A stretch of DNA of 63,266 nt from Lachnospiraceae bacterium. GTDB lineage: Bacteria; Bacillota; Clostridia; Lachnospirales; Lachnospiraceae. The stretch covers positions 1 to 63,266 of the forward strand of contig FUZG01000017.1 of the NCBI GenBank assembly GCA_900168235.1, written 5' to 3'. The notes under the pieces are model-generated. The model saw nothing but the letters and a program-made list of their open reading frames with translations. It was not told the DNA's origin and ran no database searches. How positions within the stretch are numbered: position 1 is the first letter of the stretch; every line of letters begins with the position of its first letter. Positions 29,996 through 38,535 of this stretch are shown here, one piece after another. A program made the translations under genes and the position numbers.

Positions 29996-31605
29996 ATCGA
30001 TTTAAGGAAAAGGGCATGTGTGTCCTTCTTTCTGCTGTACTTGCATCAGGATGTTTCTTAACCGCGTGCGGCGGCCCAAAGCCTGATATGGAAGAACCAA
30101 CAATGGAAGAGTCAAAGGCAGTGACTGTAGAAACAGCATCGCCTGAGGTCAGGACTGTTTCTATCAGCTCAAATTTTTCCGCAACAGTAGAAGCGGATAC
30201 GACCGTTACTGTTGTTCCCAAGGCTTCAGGAGAGGTCATAGAGAAAAATTTTGAAGTCGGAGATCATGTAAACGAAGGCGATCTTTTATTTAAGATCGAT
30301 GATGAGTCGGCAAAGATCGCTCTGACGCAGGCACAGGCGACTGTAAAGAGTGCGCAGGCAGGGCTCACATCACAGCAGGCAGCGGCAGCCAGCACAAAGG
30401 CATCCGCGACCCAGACTCTCGGCACCATGGGTACGACAGAGATGAAGTATCAGCAGGCTGTTGATGCTGCAAAGGCAGGAGTTCAGCAGGCAGCAAATAA
30501 TCTGCACAGTGCAGAAGCCGGAGTAGACTATGCAGCAGACAATGCGGATGATGCACATGATTCAAAGAAGTCTGCAAAAAAGCAGATAAGTAAGCTTAAA
30601 GATATCAGAGACACTTATAACAGTAAGAAGTCTTCACAGGGTGAGACAGAAGCAAATAAGTGGCTTAAGGAAACAACACCGTACAGCAGTATTGCTGATG
30701 TAGAGAGTGCTCTTGCAAGTGCAAAAGCAGCAAAAAATACTGCCGGATCAACAGAAGATGCACAGAACTATCAGAAGACTGTGAATGAGTATTCTGCAGG
30801 CAATGCTGAGATGAATTACTATACAGCGCAGAACTCTCAGGCTATGGCTGAGCAGGAGCTGCAGGACTACGAGACTTATGGCAAGGCTGCGACTCTTTAC
30901 AATATAAATGCGCAGGTTGTAGGGGCAGATGCGAGCATAGCAAGTTCTGAGGCAAGCCTTCAGCAGGCAAAGTCTTCTCTTGAAAATGCGCAGATGGCAC
31001 TTGATAACACGGTAGTTACTGCACCTGTAAGCGGTGTCATCACTGCGATCAATGTTTCACTTCACAATATGGCATCTCCGAGTGCAGGTGCTTACGTTAT
31101 CGAAAGTGATTCAGTAAAGAAGATTGTTTTCTATGTTGCAGAAGAAACTGTTGAAAATATGAAGGTCGGCAATACTGCTATAGTTACAAAAAATGGTACA
31201 GACTATACTGCCGCCATCACATCAGTAGGAACTACACTTGATCCTGACAAAGATCTTTTTAAGATCGAGGCAGTGACTCAGGGAAATCCCGGATTTGTCA
31301 ATGGAACAAATGTAAGTGTCCGCACTGTGACACGTGAAGCTGCAAATACGCTGGCAATCCCGATAGATGCTGTTTACTATGAAGATGAGCAGGCTTATGT
31401 ATATGTGAACGAAGGCGGAATAGCGAGAAGAAAAGACATTACAACAGGTATCTCTGATGCAGACTACATAGTAGTTGAAAGCGGTCTTTCTACGGAGGAT
31501 GAAGTTATCGTAAGCTGGTCAAGTCAGCTCACAGACGGAGCCGAGATCGAAGTTTCCGGTACCGCGGCAAAGAAAACTGTATCATCCACGGAGGCAGCAA
31601 AATGA
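29992..31605 (+). CDS. RND efflux adaptor (HlyD/MacA-like), lipoprotein
   Basis: A 537-residue membrane-fusion protein. The lipoprotein signal ends ASGCFLTACGG (lipobox LTAC, cysteine near 26). There follow a lipoyl-like half-motif (VVPKASGEVIEKNFEVGDHVNEGDLLFKID), a long Ala/Gln-rich coiled-coil hairpin (about 105-325), the second lipoyl half (DNTVVTAPVSGVITAINV), then beta-barrel and membrane-proximal domains. It links the RND pump to the outside. In a monoderm it may steer substrate through the wall. GGAGGA precedes ATG 29992. It overlaps the pump gene by four bases (ATGA). Confidence 0.9.
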   Translation: MNRFKEKGMCVLLSAVLASGCFLTACGGPKPDMEEPTMEESKAVTVETASPEVRTVSISSNFSATVEADTTVTVVPKASGEVIEKNFEVGDHVNEGDLLFKIDDESAKIALTQAQATVKSAQAGLTSQQAAAASTKASATQTLGTMGTTEMKYQQAVDAAKAGVQQAANNLHSAEAGVDYAADNADDAHDSKKSAKKQISKLKDIRDTYNSKKSSQGETEANKWLKETTPYSSIADVESALASAKAAKNTAGSTEDAQNYQKTVNEYSAGNAEMNYYTAQNSQAMAEQELQDYETYGKAATLYNINAQVVGADASIASSEASLQQAKSSLENAQMALDNTVVTAPVSGVITAINVSLHNMASPSAGAYVIESDSVKKIVFYVAEETVENMKVGNTAIVTKNGTDYTAAITSVGTTLDPDKDLFKIEAVTQGNPGFVNGTNVSVRTVTREAANTLAIPIDAVYYEDEQAYVYVNEGGIARRKDITTGISDADYIVVESGLSTEDEVIVSWSSQLTDGAEIEVSGTAAKKTVSSTEAAK

Positions 31606-34600
31606 AAGGATTTGTAAAAGGCGTACTGAACCGGCCGGTAACTGCGGTCGTTTCAGTAATAGCACTTGTGCTTTTTTCGCTCTTATCCCTATCAAATATC
31701 ACGATGAAGCTGATGCCGGATATGTCCATGCCGATGCTCTTTGTATCGGTTACGTATGCCGGAGCTTCACCTGAGGAAGTGGATGAGCTTGTAGTAGACA
31801 AAATATCAGATGCCTGCGATTCTATTTCAGGTCTAAAATCAACAACAGCTACAGCGAATGAGAACTATGGTTATCTGCAGCTTACGTTTGAATATGGCAC
31901 TGACATGGACGAGGCGTACGATGATGTAAAGTCGGCGATCGACGGTATCAAAGGTTCACTTCCCGATGATGCCGGAACACCGACCATCATGGAGCTCGAT
32001 ATGGACTCCATGGCGGACATCACGCTTTCCATTTCAGGAACAAATGACGACATAAATGTACTCCAGGCAGTAAAGGAAAATATCGAACCGGAACTCACAA
32101 AGGTAAGTGAGGTTGCTCAGGTAGAGATCTCCGGTGGTGATGAGAAGTACATAAGCGTAAGGCTTATTCCCGAATACGCTCAGCAGTACGGACTTGGCAT
32201 CACTGATATTGCAAACGCGATAAGTGCAGTGAATTTCACCATGCCCGCCGGCAGCGTTACAGCGGGTGATCAGAAGCTGTCACTGAATGCGGAAGTAAAG
32301 TATAAGAGTATCGAGGAGCTTGAGCAGGTCCCGATCACTGTAAACGGAGAAGTCATCCATCTTTCTGATGTGGCAAAGATTGGCTATCAGACAAAGGATG
32401 CATCATCCATAAGCCGATATAACGGTCACGAGTCCGTTAATGTCAGCATTAAGAAAAAGCAGTCAGAATCAGCGGTTACACTTTCAAGAGGTGTGAAAAA
32501 GGCTCTGACCCGTATCGAAAAAAATAACCCGAACCTCATTATCGAAACAGTTGATGATGCGGCAGATACGATTCTTGAGAGACTGACACAGGTTGGACAG
32601 ACAGTTCTTCAGGCGGTTCTCCTTGCGATGGGCGTACTTTTTGTCTTCTTTGGAGATTTGAAGGGCTCACTTATAGTAGGAAGTTCCATGCCGGTTTCAT
32701 TGATGGTTACACTGATCTGCATGTATTTTGCAGGATTTGACCTCAATGTCATCACGCTGTCATCCCTCGTTATCGCCGTAGGTATGATGACGGATAACGC
32801 TGTAGTAGTACTGGAAATGTGTTTCCGAAAACGATCGGACGGATTGTCCTTCCGCGATGCAGCTCTCGAAGGTACGAGCATCGTTATGAACTCCGTAATC
32901 GCATCCACTATTACAACAGTGGTAGTTTACCTGCCTCTGTCTGTAATGCAGGGCCTGTCGGGACAGATGTTTAAACAGCTCGGTTTCACCATCATCTTTG
33001 CACTTATGGCATCACTGATCTCTGCGATCACGCTGATCCCGCTGTGCTTCATGATCTACAGACCGGTTGAAAAGAAGGACATTATCACAAACCGCATCCT
33101 GAAATGGGTGTCCAGAAGATATGAGAAGGTTCTTCGCTTTGTCCTTAAGTGGAGAAAGCTGACCTTTATCGGATCCATCATACTGCTCGTGGTGTCACTC
33201 AGCCTTTCTGCATTTCTTCAGACAGAGCTCATGGCATCCACAGATGAAGGTATCGTATCGATAAAGGTTGAGTTTAAGCCAAATGTAAAGCTTGAAGTCA
33301 TGGATGAAGTAGTGCTTCAGCTTGAGCAGTATCTTGCAGATGATCCTGATATCGATACTTATACATCTGATACATCAGAATCATCCGCATCTCTTACAGC
33401 ATACAAGGCTGATGACTCAAAGAAGTCGACGCAGGAAATTGTCGATGAGTATAATACAAAACTCAGCAATATCTCCAATATTTGTGAAGTATCTGCAAGT
33501 GCAGGATCATCCATGGGTATGTCCGGCTTCACAAATGCGGATTCAAAGGAATTTGATATCGCTTCAACTGACCGCGATAAGTTAAAGGCTGCGGCGGCTG
33601 AAATTGTAGATATCATGCACAATACCAAGGGAGTTCTCAGGGTTTCGAACTCTATTCAGGAGACAGGAACAAAGGCAAAGGTTGTTATCGATCCCGTAAT
33701 GGCTCAGTCAAAGGGATTTAGTGCACAGCAGATCGCCGGACTCATTTACAACAATATGAGCGGTAAGAAAGCTATCGAAGTTTCTGTCGATAATGAAACA
33801 TATGATGTAACAGTAGAATATCCGAAAGATTTTTACGAAAATGTTGCCGATCTGGAGGCAATGACATTTACAAATTCGCAGGGTGTCAGTGTTCCGCTTT
33901 CGGAGATCGGGTCAGTGGTATTCGCATCAGCACCTCAGTCTATTACACGTGAGGATGGCCAGTACCGCGCTACGATCACAGCTACAATGACATCTACGAC
34001 AAAGGATGCTGTATCACAGGCTCTTGATCAGACTGTCGGAACAAAGGAATTTGACGGAGTAACATTCGAGACATCATCCATGATGGAGATGCAGAATGAA
34101 GAGTTTGCAGCCCTCGGACAGGCTATCGGAATCGCTGTATTCCTGGTATTTATGGTAATGGCGATCCAGTTTGAATCTATTGCGGATTCCGTACTTATCA
34201 TGCTCTGTTTGCCGTTTGCGGCTATCGGTTCCATTCTGTTCCTGCTCGTAATGAATATTAAGGTCAGCATGGTAGCACTTATGGGTATACTGATGCTTGC
34301 CGGTATCGTTGTTAATAACGGTATCATCCTTATCGATATGGCGAAGCAGAATCAGGCAGCCGGAATGGAAACTGTTGAAGCACTGGTAGATTCGGGAACC
34401 GGACGTATGCGTCCTATCCTTATGACGACCCTTACGACCATGCTTGCAATGATCCCTCAGGCATTTGGCATTGCAAAGGGTGCTGAGTCTATGCAGGCTA
34501 TGTCAGCGGTAATTGTCGGAGGACTTATCTCGTCAACACTCCTTACATTGCTGCTCCTGCCTACATTCTACCTGCTTCTTGACAGAGTTCGTGCAAAGGC

Positions 34601-34778
34601 TGCAAGGGTTCAGAAAAAGCATCGTGAAAAGATGCAGGCAAAGACACTTTCACGTGAAGAGATGCAGAAACGTAAGCTTAAGGAACGTGAAGCAAAGTAT
34701 GAGGCAAAGATCGCTGAAAAGAAACGCAAGCATCACAAGAAAGACGACAACAGCGAGTGGACGGACGACAATAAGTAA
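31602..34778 (+). CDS. RND-family efflux permease (HAE1/AcrB-like)
   Basis: A 1058-residue transporter with twelve transmembrane helices in two repeats, each with a large extracytoplasmic loop. The N-terminus VKGVLNRPVTAVVSVIALVLF and the proton-relay region VITLSSLVIAVGMMTDNAVVVLE (tandem acids G-M-M-T-D-N) are typical of AcrB/MdtB-type pumps. The C-terminus ends in a lysine/arginine-rich cytoplasmic tail (about 1005-1058). Export of hydrophobic drugs or lipids by proton exchange is inferred from the family. It is coupled to the adaptor, with an outer-membrane channel absent, as expected in a monoderm. Under control of the divergent two-component system by context. Confidence 0.93.
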   Translation: MKGFVKGVLNRPVTAVVSVIALVLFSLLSLSNITMKLMPDMSMPMLFVSVTYAGASPEEVDELVVDKISDACDSISGLKSTTATANENYGYLQLTFEYGTDMDEAYDDVKSAIDGIKGSLPDDAGTPTIMELDMDSMADITLSISGTNDDINVLQAVKENIEPELTKVSEVAQVEISGGDEKYISVRLIPEYAQQYGLGITDIANAISAVNFTMPAGSVTAGDQKLSLNAEVKYKSIEELEQVPITVNGEVIHLSDVAKIGYQTKDASSISRYNGHESVNVSIKKKQSESAVTLSRGVKKALTRIEKNNPNLIIETVDDAADTILERLTQVGQTVLQAVLLAMGVLFVFFGDLKGSLIVGSSMPVSLMVTLICMYFAGFDLNVITLSSLVIAVGMMTDNAVVVLEMCFRKRSDGLSFRDAALEGTSIVMNSVIASTITTVVVYLPLSVMQGLSGQMFKQLGFTIIFALMASLISAITLIPLCFMIYRPVEKKDIITNRILKWVSRRYEKVLRFVLKWRKLTFIGSIILLVVSLSLSAFLQTELMASTDEGIVSIKVEFKPNVKLEVMDEVVLQLEQYLADDPDIDTYTSDTSESSASLTAYKADDSKKSTQEIVDEYNTKLSNISNICEVSASAGSSMGMSGFTNADSKEFDIASTDRDKLKAAAAEIVDIMHNTKGVLRVSNSIQETGTKAKVVIDPVMAQSKGFSAQQIAGLIYNNMSGKKAIEVSVDNETYDVTVEYPKDFYENVADLEAMTFTNSQGVSVPLSEIGSVVFASAPQSITREDGQYRATITATMTSTTKDAVSQALDQTVGTKEFDGVTFETSSMMEMQNEEFAALGQAIGIAVFLVFMVMAIQFESIADSVLIMLCLPFAAIGSILFLLVMNIKVSMVALMGILMLAGIVVNNGIILIDMAKQNQAAGMETVEALVDSGTGRMRPILMTTLTTMLAMIPQAFGIAKGAESMQAMSAVIVGGLISSTLLTLLLLPTFYLLLDRVRAKAARVQKKHREKMQAKTLSREEMQKRKLKEREAKYEAKIAEKKRKHHKKDDNSEWTDDNK

Positions 34779-34833
34779 TGCATGTTTTCTTCTTGTATGA
34801 TATAGTAGTTTTTCAGCGAAAGGAGAAATCAAG

Positions 34834-35091
34834 ATGCAGTACGATTACAAGACAAAAGGCGTATGCGCAATGAACATAAGCTTTGAGCTTGATGATGATA
34901 TGTGCGTTCATAACGTAAAGTTTCAGGGCGGATGCAACGGAAATCTGAAGGCTATCGGATTACTCGTTGAAGGCATGAAGGCAGATGAAGTGGAAAAGAA
35001 GCTTGCAGGCAATACCTGTGGATTCAAGAACACATCCTGTGCAGATCAGTTTGCAAAGGCGCTTTCAGAAGCTGTCGCAGCAAGAGCATAA
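34834..35091 (+). CDS. TSCPD domain-containing protein (TIGR03905-like)
   Basis: An 85-residue cysteine-containing protein: VCAMNISFELDDDMCVHNVKFQGGCNGNLKAIGLLVEGM and CGFKNTSCADQFAKAL. It resembles the free-standing TSCPD domain found at the end of B12-dependent ribonucleotide reductases, thought to bind metal or take part in thiol chemistry. The signature reads T-S-C-A-D rather than T-S-C-P-D. AAAGGAG precedes ATG 34834. It is a single gene 55 bases after the efflux pump, and a long hairpin follows at 35123-35180. Confidence 0.85.
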   Translation: MQYDYKTKGVCAMNISFELDDDMCVHNVKFQGGCNGNLKAIGLLVEGMKADEVEKKLAGNTCGFKNTSCADQFAKALSEAVAARA

Positions 35092-35122
35092 TTTTGCAAA
35101 AATTTTATAAAGATTAAATTTG

Positions 35123-35180
35123 AGGCAGGTACGTTGATACTTTCTCGCTTTAAAGCGAAAAGTCATTGACGCACCTGCCT
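35123..35180. repeat. Long near-perfect hairpin
   Basis: AGGCAGGT (35123-35130) pairs with ACCTGCCT (35173-35180). Inward, CGTTGAT pairs with ATTGACG-type bases, and ACTTTCTCGC pairs with GCGAAAAGT around TTTAAA. That gives about 24 pairs in 58 nucleotides with few bulges. No T tract follows, so it is not a standard terminator. It could be a processing site, an RNA-stability element, a cruciform, or a remnant of a mobile repeat. Confidence 0.65.
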
Positions 35181-35244
35181 TCGTGCACTAAAATAAAAGC
35201 AATAGATATTTTCATTGGGGTTTAATGGTTACGGGGGAATCGAT

Positions 35245-35706
35245 TTGAGAACAGAAGAGAATATGAATGGCGACACTATCAATGTTTCCGGACATCCGGG
35301 AGAACCTTCTGTCACATCTAATAACAGCAGGACAGAAGTGCTTCGGCATGTAGAGTCGGAAGAGGATCGAAAGATGCGTCCAAAGAGGCATGAATATAAA
35401 GAAACAGTAATTTCAAGGGATACTTTGTCCCTGTTTGGCATTGCGGCGGTAGTGATCGTCCTACTCATTTGTGCACTTGCACATGTAAAAGTAGAAACAA
35501 TGCCGGTTCCGGTCTCAGCCATCACGGTCGTGATCGTTCTTCTCATGGCAGTCTTCATGGGAAATTCACCTACTTGGATATCTCTCACACTTATCGCACT
35601 GCTTCTCATAATCGGTGCGGTAACAGGTATGTACACTATCGCCCTCGTGGGCGCAGTAGTATATCTGTCAGTGATCTCAGTGATCAAGGGCAAATTTGAC
35701 GATTGA
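35245..35706 (+). CDS. Small membrane protein, unknown function
   Basis: A 153-residue protein: hydrophilic N-terminus (about 1-60), then four hydrophobic segments (LFGIAAVVIVLLICALAHV, ITVVIVLLMAVFMG, WISLTLIALLLIIGAV, TIALVGAVVYLSVISVI). No domain recognised. TTG 35245 is preferred, with GGGGG 35233-35237 eight bases upstream. A longer frame from TTG 35215 and ATG 35263 are alternatives. It lies 19 bases before argH and shares its transcript. Confidence 0.7.
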   Translation: MRTEENMNGDTINVSGHPGEPSVTSNNSRTEVLRHVESEEDRKMRPKRHEYKETVISRDTLSLFGIAAVVIVLLICALAHVKVETMPVPVSAITVVIVLLMAVFMGNSPTWISLTLIALLLIIGAVTGMYTIALVGAVVYLSVISVIKGKFDD

Positions 35707-35725
35707 AGTACAGGAGGATCTACAT

Positions 35726-37114
35726 TTGGCACAGTTATGGGGCGGCCGTTTTCAGACCGCGACAGATCAGGATGCTTATAAGTTCAATGCGTCCATCTAT
35801 TTTGACAAGAGACTTGTTCATGAAGATATCGAAGGAAGCCTTGCTCATTCAGCTATGCTTGCTAAAACCGGTATCATAAGCGAAGATGACGGAAAAAAGA
35901 TCGCAGAAGGCCTTCGCAGTATTCTTGCTGATGTAGATGCAGGAAAGATCGAGATCACAGATAAGTACGAGGATGTACATTCTTTTGTAGAGGCAGTTCT
36001 CACCGAGCGTATCGGTGACGCAGGAAAGAGACTTCACACAGGCAGAAGCCGTAATGACCAGGTGGCCCTTGATATGAAGCTTTATACCAGAAAAGCTATC
36101 AAGGCTGTGGATGAGAAGATATTCTACCTTCAGGAAGCACTTTCCGATATCATTGACAATAATCTTGATACATTTATGCCGGGCTTTACTCACCTGCAGA
36201 AGGCTCAGCCCGTGACCCTTGCGCATCACATGGGTGCATATTTTGAAATGTTTATCCGTGACCGTTCCCGCTTAGAGGATATTTATAACAGAATGGACAG
36301 CTGTCCTCTCGGAAGCGGAGCTCTTGCGGGCACAACATATCCCCTTGACCGCGAGTTTACAGCGCGTGAACTCGGATTTAAGCTCGGTCCCACCAGAAAC
36401 AGCATGGATTCAGTATCAGACAGAGATTATCTAATTGAGTTCCTGTCTGCGCTGTCTACGATCATGATGCATTTGAGCCGTTTCTCTGAGGAGATCATCA
36501 TCTGGAACTCAAACGAATACCGTTTTGTTGAGATCGATGACCGTTTCAGCACAGGTTCCAGTATCATGCCCCAGAAAAAGAACCCTGATATCGCAGAGCT
36601 TGTACGCGGAAAGACAGGCAGGGTTTACGGTGCTCTTTTGAGCATGCTCACAACTATGAAGGGAATCCCTCTTGCGTACGACAAAGATATGCAGGAGGAT
36701 AAAGAAGTTGCATTTGATGCGATCGATACAGTTACAGACTGTCTCAATCTCTTCACAGGAATGGTTTCTACCATGAAGTTCCGCAATGATGTAATGGAAC
36801 GCAGTGCAAAGAACGGATTTACCAATGCGACAGATGCTGCGGATTATCTGGTAAAGAAGGGCGTGCCCTTCCGTGACGCACATTCTATCATCGGACGTCT
36901 GGTCCTTAAATGTCTTGAAGAAGGCAAGGCAATGGATGACCTTACAATGGATGAGTGGAAGAGCGAGAGTGATGTTTTCGAAGATGATATCTATGAGGCT
37001 ATCACTCTTAAGACCTGCGTTGAGAAGCGTCTCACATTCGGTGCTCCGGGACACGATTCCATGGAAAAAAATGCAGCATTTTATCATGAGTACCTGAAAG
37101 AAACAGGTATCTGA
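35726..37114 (+). CDS. argH: Argininosuccinate lyase
   Basis: A 462-residue enzyme that splits argininosuccinate to arginine and fumarate, the last step of arginine synthesis. N-terminal MAQLWGGRFQT, HTGRSRNDQVALD, TFMPGFTHLQKAQPVTLAHH and the superfamily signature GSSIMPQKKNPD (catalytic serine) are all intact. The start is TTG 35726, with AGGAGG (35712-35717) eight bases upstream and the protein beginning at the family's usual point. The frame open from 35696 has no site. It is separate from other arg genes in this window. Confidence 0.95.
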   Translation: MAQLWGGRFQTATDQDAYKFNASIYFDKRLVHEDIEGSLAHSAMLAKTGIISEDDGKKIAEGLRSILADVDAGKIEITDKYEDVHSFVEAVLTERIGDAGKRLHTGRSRNDQVALDMKLYTRKAIKAVDEKIFYLQEALSDIIDNNLDTFMPGFTHLQKAQPVTLAHHMGAYFEMFIRDRSRLEDIYNRMDSCPLGSGALAGTTYPLDREFTARELGFKLGPTRNSMDSVSDRDYLIEFLSALSTIMMHLSRFSEEIIIWNSNEYRFVEIDDRFSTGSSIMPQKKNPDIAELVRGKTGRVYGALLSMLTTMKGIPLAYDKDMQEDKEVAFDAIDTVTDCLNLFTGMVSTMKFRNDVMERSAKNGFTNATDAADYLVKKGVPFRDAHSIIGRLVLKCLEEGKAMDDLTMDEWKSESDVFEDDIYEAITLKTCVEKRLTFGAPGHDSMEKNAAFYHEYLKETGI

Positions 37115-37129
37115 AATTTATAAAAGTTT

Positions 37130-37171
37130 GACCGAGGGGATAGCAGGGTAACTGTTGCCCTCGGTCTTTTT
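37130..37171 (+). terminator. Terminator after argH
   Basis: GACCGAGGG (37130-37138) pairs with CCCTCGGTC (37158-37166), followed by TTTTT. Confidence 0.9.
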
Positions 37172-37212
37172 GCACCCTTGTCCGTCTGATAAAGACACTT
37201 GAACGCAAGGGG

Positions 37213-37241
37213 TTGACAAGTTAAAATGAAGGTAGTATATT
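37213..37241 (+). promoter_or_regulatory. asd promoter
   Basis: Perfect TTGACA (37213-37218), 17-base spacer, TATATT (37236-37241). The transcript would start at about 37248, so the structured element at 37254-37309 lies at the very 5' end of the mRNA. Confidence 0.85.
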
Positions 37242-37253
37242 AGACGTCAGTTT

Positions 37254-37309
37254 CACACTTTAGTGCATTAACGCACCGTGATTTGAAGCGGTTCGAGTTA
37301 TAAAGTGTG
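37254..37309 (+). ncRNA. Three-way-junction RNA fold in the asd leader
   Basis: CACACTTTA (37254-37262) pairs perfectly with TAAAGTGTG (37301-37309) to close a junction. Inside it, GTGC (37263-37266) pairs with GCAC (37273-37276), and TTGAA pairs with TTCGA (about 37283-37296, one G-U) around GCGG. A further CGGG/CCCG hairpin lies nearer the start codon, before the GAGGAG site. It does not match the lysine riboswitch or T-box consensus. It could be an amino-acid or metabolite-responsive leader, or a 5' stabiliser. Confidence 0.45.
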
Positions 37310-37359
37310 GCGGAAAATATGAATTTCACGGGAACGGACCCGGAAGAGGAGAAAAGATC

Positions 37360-38445
37360 ATGTCTGAAAAGCTCAATGTTGCTATCCTTGGCGGAACCGG
37401 AATGGTTGGTCAGAGATTTATTTCACTGCTGGAGAATCATCCATGGTTTGAGGTTACTGTTATCGCTGCCAGCCCGAGAAGTGCCGGCAAGACTTATGAA
37501 GAAGCTATCGGCGGCAGATGGAAGATGGACACACCGATGCCTGAGGCAGTAAAGAAGATCGTAGTACGCGATGTAAGCGATGTTGAGAATGTCGCAAAGG
37601 ACGTAGACTTCTGCTTTTCCGCTGTTGATATGAGCAAGGAAGAGATCAAGAAGATCGAGGAAGCTTATGCGAAGACAGAGACACCGGTTGTATCAAATAA
37701 CAGCGCACACCGCTGGACACCGGATGTACCGATGATCGTTCCGGAGATCAATCCTGAGCATGCAGAGATCATCGAAGCTCAGAAGAAGAGACTTGGAACT
37801 ACTCGCGGATTTATCGCAGTAAAGCCGAACTGTTCTATCCAGTCATACGCTCCGGCGCTCTGGGCATGGAAGGAATTTGAGCCGACAGAGGTTGTAGTTT
37901 CCACATATCAGGCAATCTCCGGTGCAGGTAAGACCTTTAAGGACTGGCCTGAGATGGAGCACAACATCATTCCTTTCATCTCCGGAGAAGAGGAGAAGAG
38001 TGAAAAGGAGCCTTTAAGAGTATTCGGCCATGTTGACGGTGATCATATCGAGCCCGCGACAAGCCCGAAGATCACAGCTCAGTGCATCCGCGTACCGATC
38101 CTTAACGGACATACAGCAACAGTATTTGTAAAGTTTGCGAAGAATCCTACAAAGGAACAGCTTATAGATGCTCTCGTAAATTACAGCGGTGAGCCTCAGA
38201 AGCTCGGTCTTCCTTCTGCTCCGAAGCAGTTCATCCAGTATCTCACAGAGGACAATCGTCCGCAGGTACAGCTGGATGTGGATTTTGAAAACGGATTTGG
38301 CGTATCTATCGGACGTCTCCGTGAGGATTCCATCTACGACTGGAAGTTTGTAGGACTTTCCCACAACACAGTTCGCGGTGCCGCAGGCGGCGGAGTTCTT
38401 TGCGCAGAGCTTCTGAAGGCAAAGGGCTATATCACAAAGAAGTAA
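37360..38445 (+). CDS. asd: Aspartate-semialdehyde dehydrogenase
   Basis: A 361-residue enzyme that reduces aspartyl phosphate to the semialdehyde for lysine, threonine and methionine synthesis. The NADP-binding loop GGTGMVGQRF is at residues 11-20, and catalytic C158 is in KPNCSIQSY. The sequence is of the archaeal/fungal-like type (LNGHTATVFVKF, RGAAGGGVLCAELL). GAGGAG lies upstream of ATG 37360. A strong promoter with a 110-base structured leader stands before it, suggesting regulation. Monocistronic; terminates at 38464. Confidence 0.95.
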   Translation: MSEKLNVAILGGTGMVGQRFISLLENHPWFEVTVIAASPRSAGKTYEEAIGGRWKMDTPMPEAVKKIVVRDVSDVENVAKDVDFCFSAVDMSKEEIKKIEEAYAKTETPVVSNNSAHRWTPDVPMIVPEINPEHAEIIEAQKKRLGTTRGFIAVKPNCSIQSYAPALWAWKEFEPTEVVVSTYQAISGAGKTFKDWPEMEHNIIPFISGEEEKSEKEPLRVFGHVDGDHIEPATSPKITAQCIRVPILNGHTATVFVKFAKNPTKEQLIDALVNYSGEPQKLGLPSAPKQFIQYLTEDNRPQVQLDVDFENGFGVSIGRLREDSIYDWKFVGLSHNTVRGAAGGGVLCAELLKAKGYITKK

Positions 38446-38463
38446 ATATAGTTAAGACAGTAA

Positions 38464-38504
38464 AAGCCGTATGTCGTGGTAAATTGCGACATACGGCTTA
38501 TTTA
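38464..38504 (+). terminator. Terminator after asd
   Basis: AAGCCGTATGTCG (38464-38476) pairs perfectly with CGACATACGGCTT (38487-38499), followed by ATTTAA. Confidence 0.85.
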
Positions 38505-38535
38505 ATGAAGTTGGGGTCAAAAGTCAAGAATCCTT

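Noticed and set aside
29874-30005. 43-residue cysteine-containing leader ORF as a confirmed gene
   Set aside because: Good ribosome binding site, but it overlaps a second frame with an ATGA junction to the adaptor; only one can be favoured, so it is kept as a hypothesis.
37242-37359. Lysine riboswitch in the asd leader
   Set aside because: The leader is too short and lacks the conserved core and five-helix layout.
37307-37552. 81-residue ORF starting in the asd leader
   Set aside because: Runs out of frame through asd; it lacks its own ribosome binding site and crosses the structured leader.
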